Part shown: one piece after another, positions 8,325 to 17,178 of the stretch
How positions within the stretch are numbered: position 1 is the stretch's first letter
Layout of the letters: every line of letters begins with the position of its first letter
Assembly (NCBI GenBank): GCA_964243295.1
Contig: CAXTEJ010000008.1
Location: 1 to 64,000 of the forward strand
Direction of reading: 5' to 3'
From: CAXTEJ01 sp964243295
Lineage (GTDB): Bacteria; Actinomycetota; Actinomycetes; Actinomycetales; Angustibacteraceae
DNA: 64,000 bases
The notes under the pieces: generated by a model
Seen by the model: only the letters and a program-made list of their open reading frames with translations
Told to the model about the DNA's origin: nothing
Databases searched by the model: none
Made by a program: the position numbers and the translations under genes

Positions 8325-8361
8325 TACAAGTCGGGTGCGCTACCAGTTGCGCCATGCCGGC
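8289..8361 (-). tRNA. tRNA-Thr (anticodon UGU)
   Basis: Read on the minus strand the 73-nt gene folds as a complete cloverleaf. The acceptor stem pairs GCCGGCA with TGCCGGC; the D-arm is GCGC-AACTGGTA-GCGC; the anticodon stem CCCGA/TCGGG encloses loop CTTGTAA with anticodon TGT; and the T-arm GGGG/CCCC carries loop TTCAAGT. The discriminator base is T and no CCA is encoded. Its 3' end faces the tetR-monooxygenase pair. Confidence 0.95.
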
Positions 8362-8426
8362 GGGCAAGGACATCAGGCTACCCGAGGGGCGCGCACGACC
8401 CGGGCAGCGACCGGACCGCTTCAGCC

Positions 8427-8475
8427 TTGTTGCAACGATGTGGCAGCTGTCGCCGTCGCCACGTAGAGTCACGAC
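8427..8475 (+). promoter_or_regulatory. Promoter and candidate metal-responsive operator of the metal ABC operon
   Basis: An imperfect palindrome TTGTTGCAACGA (8427-8438; its halves mirror except for one base pair) lies just upstream of a probable promoter with -10 TAGAGT (8464-8469), placed six bases before the ATG at 8476, which suggests a leaderless message. The -35 (TGGCAG, 8441-8446) is weak. The Fur-family protein at 11166-11657 is a possible binder; the sequence does not fit the AT-rich Zur or Fur boxes I know well. Confidence 0.4.
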
Positions 8476-9498
8476 ATGATCTCATCCGGCCGTGGCCCGC
8501 GGCTCGCTGCCGTCGCGCTGGTGCCCCTGGCCCTCGTCGCGGCCTGCGGCTCGTCGTCCGACGACACCGCGGCTGCTGCGAGCGGCTCCACCCGGCTGTC
8601 GGTCGTGAGCACGGTCGCGCCGATCACGTCGATCGCGGCGAACGTCATCGGTGACCACGCCGACATCACCGGCGTCGTGCCCGAGGGCACCAACAGCCAC
8701 ACGTTCGAGCCGCCGCCCCAGATCGCGAAGACGCTGGAGAAGGCCGATGTCGTGTTCGTCAACGGCCTGCAGCTGGAGGAGCCGACGTTCGAGCTCGCCG
8801 AGGCCAACGCCAAGAAGGGTTCGGAGATCCTCAAGGTGGGCGACAGCTCGCTGCCCGAGTCGGAGTACATCTACGACTTCTCCTTCCCCGAGGCCGACGG
8901 CAAGCCCAACCCGCACCTGTGGACCGACCCGCTCTACGCGATCAAGTACGCCGACCAGATCAAGGACGTGATGGTGCGCCGCGACCCGGCCAACGCGGCG
9001 TCCTACACCAGCAACCACGCGAAGTTCGTGGCCAGGGCCACGGCGCTGTCGGACGCGCTCAAGGCGGACCAGGCCACGATCCCGGCCGGACAGAAGCAGC
9101 TGCTGACCTACCACGACGCCTACGCCTACTTCGCGAAGGACTACGGCTGGAACGTCATCGGCGCGGTGCAGCCCTCCAACTTCGAGGACCCGCAGCCCAA
9201 GGAGATCGCCCGGCTGGTCGACCAGATCAAGGCCCGCAAGGTGCCGGTCATCTTCGGCTCCGAGGTGTTCCCCTCCAAGGTGCTGGAGCAGATCGCGGAC
9301 GAGACCGGCGCCCGCTACGAGGACACGCTGCGCGACGACGACCTGCCCGGCGAGCCCGGCGATCCGGAGCACTCCTGGCTGGGGCTGATGCGCTACGACT
9401 ACCGGACGATGGTCAGCGGGCTCGGCGGCACCACCAAGGCCCTCGACGCGCTCGACACCACCGACGTCGCACCCGACAGGGCGGACTACCCCCAGTGA
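8476..9498 (+). CDS. Metal (probably Mn2+, or Zn2+) ABC transporter substrate-binding lipoprotein
   Basis: A cluster A-I (TroA/PsaA/ZnuA) solute receptor of 340 aa, anchored by a lipoprotein signal with lipobox LVAAC around residue 24. The four metal ligands can be placed: His in EGTNSHTFEP, His in KPNPHLWTD, Glu in IFGSEVFPS and Asp in the RDDDLPG segment. A His-His-Glu-Asp set is that of manganese/iron receptors such as PsaA, whereas zinc receptors usually have a third His and a His-rich loop, which is absent here. I therefore favour manganese. The ATPase and permease follow with overlapping starts. Confidence 0.88.
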   Translation: MISSGRGPRLAAVALVPLALVAACGSSSDDTAAAASGSTRLSVVSTVAPITSIAANVIGDHADITGVVPEGTNSHTFEPPPQIAKTLEKADVVFVNGLQLEEPTFELAEANAKKGSEILKVGDSSLPESEYIYDFSFPEADGKPNPHLWTDPLYAIKYADQIKDVMVRRDPANAASYTSNHAKFVARATALSDALKADQATIPAGQKQLLTYHDAYAYFAKDYGWNVIGAVQPSNFEDPQPKEIARLVDQIKARKVPVIFGSEVFPSKVLEQIADETGARYEDTLRDDDLPGEPGDPEHSWLGLMRYDYRTMVSGLGGTTKALDALDTTDVAPDRADYPQ

Positions 9499-10268
9499 CC
9501 GCTGACGCGCTCATCTCCCTGCGCCACGTGTCGTTCGGCTACGGCGCCGAGCGTGTGCTGGACGACGTCACGTACGCCGTCCAGCCCGGCGAGTTCACGG
9601 GCATCGTCGGGCCCTCGGGCTCGGGCAAGACCAGCCTGCTGCGCCTGCTGCTCGGGACCGTGCGTCCCCAGCACGGCGACCTCGTGCGCTCCCCCGGCAC
9701 CGCCGTCAGCTACGTCCCCCAGCTGGAGACGGTCAACTGGAACTTTCCGGTCAAGGTCGCCGAGTGCGTGCTGATGTCGCGCAAGCCGAAGGGGCTGAGC
9801 CCCTGGCCGACCCGGCAGGAGCGCACCGAGGTCGCGTCGGTGCTCGACCGCCTCGGCATCTCCCACCTCGCCGACCGCCACATCCGTGAGCTGTCCGGCG
9901 GCCAGCAGCAGCGGATGTTCCTCGCCCGGGCGCTGCTGCGGTCACCGCAGCTGCTGCTGCTCGACGAGCCGACGTCCGGTGTCGACGTCCAGACCCGGCA
10001 CGAGGTGCTCCACCTGCTCGACGAGCTCAACCGCGACGGCCTGGCGATCGTGCTGACGACGCACGACCTCAACGGCATGGCGGCCCACCTGCCCCACCTG
10101 ATCGCGCTGCAGCGCAGCGTCATCGCCAGCGGCACGCCCGAGCAGGTGATCGTGCCCGACGTGCTCGAGCGGGTGTTCGGCGCGCGCATGGAGGTGCTGC
10201 AGCACCTCGGCATGCCGGTCGTGGTCGACACGCCGTCGGACGTCGTGCTGCGGCGGGTGGCGAGCTGA
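9495..10268 (+). CDS. Metal ABC transporter ATPase
   Basis: A 257-residue ABC ATPase for the Mn/Zn importer. The GTG start overlaps the receptor stop (GTGA). Walker A is GPSGSGKTSLL, the signature is LSGGQQQRMFLARAL, Walker B is LLLLDEPTSGVD, and the switch His is in VLTTHDLNGMA. Family length and the order receptor-ATPase-permease are standard for TroABC/ZnuACB systems. Its TGA shares one base with the permease ATG. Confidence 0.95.
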   Translation: MTADALISLRHVSFGYGAERVLDDVTYAVQPGEFTGIVGPSGSGKTSLLRLLLGTVRPQHGDLVRSPGTAVSYVPQLETVNWNFPVKVAECVLMSRKPKGLSPWPTRQERTEVASVLDRLGISHLADRHIRELSGGQQQRMFLARALLRSPQLLLLDEPTSGVDVQTRHEVLHLLDELNRDGLAIVLTTHDLNGMAAHLPHLIALQRSVIASGTPEQVIVPDVLERVFGARMEVLQHLGMPVVVDTPSDVVLRRVAS

Positions 10269-11164
10269 TGGGCGACCTCTGGCAGGCGTTCCTCGACCCG
10301 TTCCAGTACCAGTTCTTCGTCAAGGGGCTGATCGCCGCCCTGCTGGCCGGCGGCCTGTGCGGGCTCATCGGCGTCTTCATCACGCTGCGAGGCATGAGCT
10401 ACATCGGGCACGGCCTCTCGCACGCGATCTTCGGTGGGTACGCCGCGGCGCCGCTGCTCGGCATCCCGATCGTGCTGGGCGCCGGCATCTGGGGCCTGGC
10501 ATCGGCACTGGCCATCAACGCGGTCGCGCGCAGCCGCCGCATCGGCGCCGACGCGGCGATCGGCGTCGTCACGACGGCGTCGTTCGCGCTCGGCGTCGCG
10601 CTGCTCACCCGCTTCGGCACCAAGGGCCCGGCGTTCGACAGCCTGCTGTTCGGCAGCATCAACGGCGTGGCCACGCGCGACCTGGTGCTGCTGGCCGGGG
10701 TGCTGGTGTTCGCCACCGTGGTGTTCACGGTGCTCTACCGGCAGTTCCTGTTCTCGACCTTCGACCCCGACGTCGCGAACGTCTCGGGCGTCAACGTCGC
10801 GCGCATGGACGCCCTGCTGATGCTGGTGCTGTCGCTGGCGATCCTCGCGACGTTGAGCATCATCGGCGTGACGCTGGTCGCCGCGACGCTCGTCATCCCC
10901 GCCGTCGTCGCCCGCATGCTCAGCGACTCCTTCGGCCGGATGCTGTGGATCTCGACCGGCCTCGGCACCGTCTGCGGCGCGGTCGGCATGTACGCCTCGT
11001 ACCACCTGGAGATCCCCTCGGGCACCACGATCGTGCTGACGAACGCGCTGGTCTTCGTCGTGGTGCTCGTGGCCACGGGCGGTCGCACCCTGCGTCGCGC
11101 GGCGGGCCTGGACGACCACGCCGACGTGCCGGTCGGCGCCGCGGTGCCGGTGGCGACCCGCTAG
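10268..11164 (+). CDS. Metal ABC transporter permease (ABC-3 family)
   Basis: An integral membrane protein of 298 aa with about eight to nine hydrophobic segments, of the ZnuB/TroC (ABC-3) family. GMSYIGHGLSHAIFGGYA near residue 45 is the conserved region contacting the ATPase, and ATLSIIGVTLVAATLVIPA is the family core. It is the last gene of the operon and is convergent with the Fur-family gene, with one base between stop codons and no room for an intergenic terminator. Confidence 0.93.
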   Translation: MGDLWQAFLDPFQYQFFVKGLIAALLAGGLCGLIGVFITLRGMSYIGHGLSHAIFGGYAAAPLLGIPIVLGAGIWGLASALAINAVARSRRIGADAAIGVVTTASFALGVALLTRFGTKGPAFDSLLFGSINGVATRDLVLLAGVLVFATVVFTVLYRQFLFSTFDPDVANVSGVNVARMDALLMLVLSLAILATLSIIGVTLVAATLVIPAVVARMLSDSFGRMLWISTGLGTVCGAVGMYASYHLEIPSGTTIVLTNALVFVVVLVATGGRTLRRAAGLDDHADVPVGAAVPVATR

Positions 11165-11165
11165 C

Positions 11166-11657
11166 TCACGAGCCGTCGTGCGGGTCGTGCGCGAGGCCCT
11201 CGCCCTGGCACGACGTGCACCACCCCGACAGCGCCACGTGGCCGACGTCCACCCGGAAGCCGTAGGCGGCCTCGATGCTGCCCGCGGCGTCGAGCAGTGC
11301 CGCCAGCGGCACGTCCTGGATGGTGCGGCAGGACGAGCACTGCAGGTGCAGGTGGTCGCGCTCGTCCTCGACCAGGTGGTAGGCCGTCGACCCGTGGCTG
11401 AGGTGCACGTGCTGCACCACACCCAGGTGGGTGAGGGCGTCGAGGGTGCGGTAGACGCTGGTGCGGTGCACCGCCGCGTCGCGCGCCGCCACCGCGGTGA
11501 CGATCTCCTCCGCCGACAGGTGCCGGCCGTCGTCGGCGAGAACGCCGAGCACCGCCTCACGCGGCCGCGTCATCCGCCCGCCCCGCGCGTGCAGCTTGGC
11601 GCGCACCTCGACCGACAGGCCGGTGGCGGGCTCGGACGTCGACTCGGTGGTGCCCAT
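11166..11657 (-). CDS. Fur-family metalloregulator (Zur/Mur/Fur type)
   Basis: A 163-residue Fur-family repressor. The winged helix spans RPREAVLGVLADDGRHLSAE to VYRTLDALTHLGVVQ, the family recognition region. DHLHLQCSSCRTIQD holds the HxH metal site and the first CxxC, and GWCTSCQGEG the second CxxC of the structural zinc site. It is convergent with the metal ABC operon and so a good candidate regulator of it. Which metal it senses cannot be settled. The ATG at 11657 gives the normal family N-terminus; longer frames upstream run into the kinase gene. Confidence 0.9.
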   Translation of the reverse strand: MGTTESTSEPATGLSVEVRAKLHARGGRMTRPREAVLGVLADDGRHLSAEEIVTAVAARDAAVHRTSVYRTLDALTHLGVVQHVHLSHGSTAYHLVEDERDHLHLQCSSCRTIQDVPLAALLDAAGSIEAAYGFRVDVGHVALSGWCTSCQGEGLAHDPHDGS

Positions 11658-11707
11658 GGCGACGATCCTGCCCGACGAGCCTGGGTGTCGTGCCGGGTGA
11701 GGGTCGC

Positions 11708-13489
11708 TCAGCGCAGCGTCAACCCGTACGGCAGCTCGACCAGCGGCGCCCAGTCGGGAGCGCCGGTGCTGAGCGCGAACAGGGCCGAGCCGGCGCCGAC
11801 CGCGAGCAGCAGCAGGACGACGACCACGGCGGCGCTGCGTGGGACGACGCCGCGCACGACCGAGCGGGTGCCGCGACGCAGCGAGCCGCCGCCGGGCCCC
11901 CACCAGCTCACGAGCAGCGCGACGACGACGCCGGCCGCTACCGCAGGCAGCGACGAGGGCGCCGGCGACCCCTCCGCGGTGGTGACGACCAGGCTGGCGC
12001 TGAACGCGGTGGCGGCGCCCAGCAGGGCCGGCAGCACCAGCGCGAGCGCAGTCATCGCGATCGCGGCAAGCAGGTGCCACGGCGCGCACACCACGGCGAC
12101 CGGCAGGTCGGTGCGGCGGCGACCGCGCTCGGTGCGGCGCCGCGAGAACGCGAGGTTCGAGCGGTCGACGGTGCGCGCCAGCACCATCATCACGACTGCG
12201 ACGCCGGCGGTGATCGTCGGCCAGCAGACGCCCGCGCCGACGAGCGCCGCCAGCAGCGCGAGCAGGGTGCCGTTGCGGCGCGGCTTGGGGCCGGGCACGT
12301 CGGGCGCCGGGTCGAGCCCGTCCGCCTCCGGGCCCACGGGCGCGACGACCGAGGCGCCGTGCGGCGCCCGTCCGACCGGGTCGTGCGCGTCGTACGCCCC
12401 GCGGACGAGGGACGACGGGCGGACCGCCGGGGCGACGGGCGGGTAGGGGGTGTCGGCCGGCGCCGCGCCAGACGACAGCGACCGCGGCTGCGGCACGCCG
12501 CCCGTGCCGGGCAGCCACCACGGCCGGTCGGGCGTGTCCGCAGCGGCCACCTGGGTGGCGGGCGAGGGCAGGCGCCGGGTGGTGGACGGCTGGGCGACGG
12601 TGACGGTGGCGTCCTCGCCGGCGGCGTAGCGGTCGAGGGCGTGCAGCACCTCGGCGGCCTGCGGGCGCCGGTCGGGCTCGACGTCCAGCGCGGCGAGCAG
12701 CAGCGGCTGCAGGCGGGGGTCGACGCCGTGCAGGTCGCACTGGCCCCGGCGCACGCGGTCGAGGACGACGTCCATCGGCCCGCGGCCGTACGGCGGCCGG
12801 CCCGTGGCCGCGAACGCCAGGGTCGCGGCCCAGCCCCACCAGTCGGTGGCCTGGCCGACGGGCTCGCCATCGATGACCTCCGGCGACAGGTAGCCCGGGG
12901 TGCCCATGACGAGGCCCACGCTGGTGAGCCGCACGTCGTCGGCGACGTGGGCGATGCCGAAGTCGATGACCACCGGCCGCCCGTCGAGCATCAGGACGTT
13001 GCCGGGCTTGAGGTCGCGGTGCACGACCCCGGCGGCGTGGATGGCGCCCAGCGCGTCGGACAGCCCCCGGCCGACCACGGTGAGCTGACCCGGCAGCATC
13101 GGCCCCTGGTCGCGCACGACGGCGTCAAGGCCCGGGCCGGGCACGAAGCGGGTGACGACGTACGGCTGGTCGCCCTCGACCTCGGCGTCGAGCACCTCGG
13201 CCACCAGCGGGTGGCGCACCCGCCGCAGGCTCGACACCTCGCGCGCCAGGCGGGCGCGCGCGTCGGGGTCGTGGGCGATGTGGTCGCGCAGCACCTTGAT
13301 CGCCACAGCCCGGCCGGCGCGGTCGAGGCCGAGGTGCACCACGCCCATCCCGCCCTCGCCGAGGCGGTGCACCAACCGGTAGGGGCCGAGGCGCACGCCC
13401 TCGTCGACGACCGGCGCCTCGGACGACGGCACCGCAGCGAGGCGTCCCGCCTCACCGGTCCCCGTGCTCGTCAGCTGGTCCCCCGCCAT
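11708..13489 (-). CDS. Membrane-anchored serine/threonine protein kinase
   Basis: A Hanks-type kinase of 593 aa. The glycine loop is LGEGGMGVVHLG, the catalytic Lys is in AVAIKVLRDH, the catalytic loop is VVHRDLKPGNVL, the metal-binding motif is VIDFGIAHV, and the activation and P+1 segment is MGTPGYLSPEV. After the kinase domain (about residues 30-300) come a Pro/Ala-rich linker and roughly four transmembrane segments, but no PASTA repeats, so it is not PknB. The start ATG at 13489 lies just after a TACCGT hexamer, suggesting a leaderless message. It is divergent from otsA; no substrate is evident. Confidence 0.92.
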   Translation of the reverse strand: MAGDQLTSTGTGEAGRLAAVPSSEAPVVDEGVRLGPYRLVHRLGEGGMGVVHLGLDRAGRAVAIKVLRDHIAHDPDARARLAREVSSLRRVRHPLVAEVLDAEVEGDQPYVVTRFVPGPGLDAVVRDQGPMLPGQLTVVGRGLSDALGAIHAAGVVHRDLKPGNVLMLDGRPVVIDFGIAHVADDVRLTSVGLVMGTPGYLSPEVIDGEPVGQATDWWGWAATLAFAATGRPPYGRGPMDVVLDRVRRGQCDLHGVDPRLQPLLLAALDVEPDRRPQAAEVLHALDRYAAGEDATVTVAQPSTTRRLPSPATQVAAADTPDRPWWLPGTGGVPQPRSLSSGAAPADTPYPPVAPAVRPSSLVRGAYDAHDPVGRAPHGASVVAPVGPEADGLDPAPDVPGPKPRRNGTLLALLAALVGAGVCWPTITAGVAVVMMVLARTVDRSNLAFSRRRTERGRRRTDLPVAVVCAPWHLLAAIAMTALALVLPALLGAATAFSASLVVTTAEGSPAPSSLPAVAAGVVVALLVSWWGPGGGSLRRGTRSVVRGVVPRSAAVVVVLLLLAVGAGSALFALSTGAPDWAPLVELPYGLTLR

Positions 13490-13557
13490 GACGGCAACGG
13501 TACGCGAGCGGGTCGCCCGGGCGGGGCAGGCGCTGCCCTCCCGGCGGGCGCGCCCAA

Positions 13558-13604
13558 TAAGGTGGGAGGGCGCCGCACGCCGGGGCGAACGCGACAACAA
13601 GGAG
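13558..13604 (+). promoter_or_regulatory. otsA promoter -10 and ribosome binding site
   Basis: A -10-like TAAGGT (13558-13563) stands out in the GC-rich kinase-otsA gap. It is followed by AAGGAG (13599-13604) nine bases before the GTG at 13614, which fixes the otsA start. Confidence 0.5.
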
Positions 13605-13613
13605 ACGGCAGCC

Positions 13614-15038
13614 GTGGGCGAGGCAGCGCAGTACGACCTGGTGGTGGTCGCCAACCGGCTGCCCGTCGACCGCGTGACCGACCCGGACGGCACGGTGCAC
13701 TGGGCGCAGAGCCCGGGCGGGCTGGTGACCGCCATGGAGTCGGTGATGGTGGGCCGCGACGGCGCCTGGGTGGGCTGGTCGGGCGACCCCGGCGAGGCCC
13801 CGGAGCCCTTCGACGAGAACGGCATGCACCTGCACGCGGTGCCGCTGTCGGCGGCGGAGGTCGAGGACCACTACGAGGGCTTCAGCAACGACACCCTGTG
13901 GCCGCTGTACCACGACGTCATCGTGCCGCCGCGCTACCGGCGCCGCTGGTACGAGGGCTACCGCAAGGTCAACCACCGGTTCGCCGTGGCCGCCGCTGAG
14001 CTCGCCGCCCCCGGGGCGACGGTGTGGGTGCACGACTACCAGCTGCAGCTGGTGCCGGCGATGCTGCGGGTGCTGCGCCCGGACGTCAAGATCGGGTGGT
14101 TCAACCACATCCCGTTCCCCTCGGTCGAGCTGTTCGCCCAGCTGCCATGGCGCACGGCGGTCGTCGAGGGCCTGCTCGGCGCCGACCTGCTGGGGTTCCA
14201 GCGGCGGGCGGACGCCGAGAACTTCCTGCGCGTGTGCCGCCGGCTGCTCGGCCTGCCGACCCGCGGCCACACGGTCGTCGTCCGGGACGAGGACGGCACC
14301 GAGCGACTGGTGCGGGCCGCGGCCTTCCCCATCTCGATCGACGCCCAGACCCTGGAGGACCTCGCGCGCACGCCCGAGGTGCGCGAGCGCGCCAAGCAGA
14401 TCCGCAGGGACCTCGGTGACCCGAAGCAGGTGCTGCTCGGCGTCGACCGGCTCGACTACACCAAGGGCATCCGGCACCGCCTCAAGGCCTACGAGGAGCT
14501 GCTGATCGACGGCGTCCTCGGCCCGCCCGACACGGTCCTGGTGCAGGTCGCCACCCCCAGCCGCGAGCGCGTCGAGGCCTACCGCGAGCTGCGTGAGCAG
14601 GTCGAGGTGACGGTCGGGCGCGCCAACGGCGACTACGGCCACCTCGGCCAGCCGGCCATCCACTACCTGCACCAGTCGCACGGCCGCTCCGAGATGGCCG
14701 CGCTCTACCTCGCCGCCGACGTCATGCTGGTGACCCCGCTGCGCGACGGCATGAACCTCGTCGCCAAGGAGTACGTCACCTGCCGCTTCGATCAGGGCGG
14801 CGCGCTCGTGCTCAGCGAGTTCACCGGCGCCGCGGGCGAGCTCGACCGCGCATTCATCTGCAACCCCCACGACATCGGCGGCCTCAAGTCCGTCATCCGG
14901 CAGGCCCTCGACGCCGACCCCAAGGACAAGCGCCGCCGCATGCGGTCGATGCGCAAGAAGGTGCGCGACAACGACGTGCGCCGCTGGGCCGACACCTTCC
15001 TCGCGGCGCTCGACGCGGGCCCGGACTCCGACCGGTGA
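13614..15038 (+). CDS. otsA: OtsA: alpha,alpha-trehalose-phosphate synthase
   Basis: Transfers glucose from a nucleotide sugar to glucose 6-phosphate, making trehalose 6-phosphate (GT20). 474 aa from the GTG at 13614, which has AAGGAG upstream; an open frame back to 13464 would add residues with no family match. Motifs: VVANRLPVDR at the N-terminus, SPGGLVTA, TVWVHDYQLQLVPAMLR, GWFNHIPFPS, and GVDRLDYTKGI for nucleotide-sugar binding, then DGMNLVAKEY. otsB overlaps its stop, forming the complete OtsAB trehalose pathway used for osmoprotection. Confidence 0.96.
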   Translation: MGEAAQYDLVVVANRLPVDRVTDPDGTVHWAQSPGGLVTAMESVMVGRDGAWVGWSGDPGEAPEPFDENGMHLHAVPLSAAEVEDHYEGFSNDTLWPLYHDVIVPPRYRRRWYEGYRKVNHRFAVAAAELAAPGATVWVHDYQLQLVPAMLRVLRPDVKIGWFNHIPFPSVELFAQLPWRTAVVEGLLGADLLGFQRRADAENFLRVCRRLLGLPTRGHTVVVRDEDGTERLVRAAAFPISIDAQTLEDLARTPEVRERAKQIRRDLGDPKQVLLGVDRLDYTKGIRHRLKAYEELLIDGVLGPPDTVLVQVATPSRERVEAYRELREQVEVTVGRANGDYGHLGQPAIHYLHQSHGRSEMAALYLAADVMLVTPLRDGMNLVAKEYVTCRFDQGGALVLSEFTGAAGELDRAFICNPHDIGGLKSVIRQALDADPKDKRRRMRSMRKKVRDNDVRRWADTFLAALDAGPDSDR

Positions 15039-15826
15039 CGACGTCGGACGACGGCGCGCCGCTGTCCCCCGCCCTGACCGCGGCCCTTCAGGCCCTGCTC
15101 GCCCGGCGCCCGGTGCTGCTGGCGTTCGACTTCGACGGCGTGCTCTCGCCGATCGTCGACGAGCCGTCAGCCGCTCGGCCGCTGCCCGGCTCGGCCGACC
15201 TGCTCGCCGAGCTGGCTGCGGCGCAGGCCGTCCGCGTCGCCCTGGTGTCGGGCCGCGCCCTGGCCGACCTGCGGGCGGTCTCGGGCACACCGGACGACAG
15301 CGCGCTGCTGCTCGTCGGCAGCCACGGAGCCGAGCAGAGCGGCACAGGTGGCGGGGCCGCGGCGCTCACCGACGACGCCGCCGCGCGGCTGCAGACCCTC
15401 ACGGCGGCCTTCGAGCGGATCGCCGCCGACCGGCCCGGCGCGCACGTCGAGCGCAAGCCCACGGCCGTCGTCCTGCACACGCGGCGGGCCGGGCGCGATG
15501 ACGCAGCCGCCGCGACCGAGCTCGCCCTGGCAGCCGCCGACGAGGTGTCGGGTCACGTCACGCTCGGCAAGGAGGTTGTCGAGGTGGCGTTCGTCGAGAC
15601 GGGCAAAGGCATGGCGCTGCAACGACTTCGCGAGCAGGTGGGCGCGCAGTCCGTGCTGTACGCCGGTGACGACGTGACCGACGAGAACGCCTTCGCGGTG
15701 CTGGGCCCGACCGACCTCGGCATCAAGGTGGGCGAGGGCGACACCCGCGCCGCGCAGCGCGTGGCCGACCCGGTCGCCGTCCGGGAGGTGCTGCGGCACC
15801 TGGTGATCGCGGCGGCACGACCCTAG
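15035..15826 (+). CDS. otsB: OtsB: trehalose-6-phosphate phosphatase
   Basis: A HAD-superfamily phosphatase of 263 aa that releases trehalose from trehalose 6-phosphate. The nucleophile motif is LLAFDFDGVLSP (DxD), motif II is VALVSGRAL and the Mg-binding motif is YAGDDVTDENAF. The GTG start overlaps the otsA stop (GTGA), so synthesis of the two enzymes is coupled. Residues about 110-180 hold the short cap insertion typical of the family. Confidence 0.95.
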   Translation: MTTSDDGAPLSPALTAALQALLARRPVLLAFDFDGVLSPIVDEPSAARPLPGSADLLAELAAAQAVRVALVSGRALADLRAVSGTPDDSALLLVGSHGAEQSGTGGGAAALTDDAAARLQTLTAAFERIAADRPGAHVERKPTAVVLHTRRAGRDDAAAATELALAAADEVSGHVTLGKEVVEVAFVETGKGMALQRLREQVGAQSVLYAGDDVTDENAFAVLGPTDLGIKVGEGDTRAAQRVADPVAVREVLRHLVIAAARP

Positions 15827-15875
15827 CGAGAGGTGGTGATCGACAGCCGGGGTCGCATGACGTACGGTCAGCCGT

Positions 15876-15889
15876 GCACGACGTCGTGC
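15876..15889. promoter_or_regulatory. Perfect 14-bp palindrome upstream of the sugar ABC ATPase
   Basis: GCACGACGTCGTGC is an exact palindrome, 72 bp before the ATPase start codon in an otherwise featureless 134-bp gap. It could be an operator for a sugar-responsive regulator; nothing else in the sequence identifies the binder. Confidence 0.35.
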
Positions 15890-15960
15890 GGGACCTCCTT
15901 CACGACGGCACTTCACTCGGACCGTCCGGCACGTTCCTGCCGGTGAAGGAAGGACCCAGC

Positions 15961-17043
<1,083 letters not shown>

Positions 17044-17048
17044 TGTTC

Positions 17049-17106
17049 CCGCTGCCTCGAGCAGCGGCACCGCACGGCCCCCGGTCCCTCGGACCGGGGG
17101 CCGTGC
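17049..17106 (+). terminator. Tandem hairpins after the sugar ABC ATPase
   Basis: A 7-bp stem CCGCTGC/GCAGCGG (17049-17067, 5-nt loop) is followed by a perfect 16-bp stem with loop CTC (17072-17087 pairing with 17091-17106, arms GCACGGCCCCCGGTCC and its complement). There is no U-tract, as is usual for actinobacterial terminators. Confidence 0.85.
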
Positions 17107-17178
17107 GCGTGCTGCGGCCGGCTCAGACCGCCGGTCCACGCGGCCGGGCCCGCCTGGCGCAGGTGGCAGGATGACGCC

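Noticed and set aside
9710..11560. 616-codon minus-strand frame through the metal ABC genes
   Set aside because: Overlaps two convincing ABC genes and only its N-terminal part coincides with the Fur-family gene in another frame.
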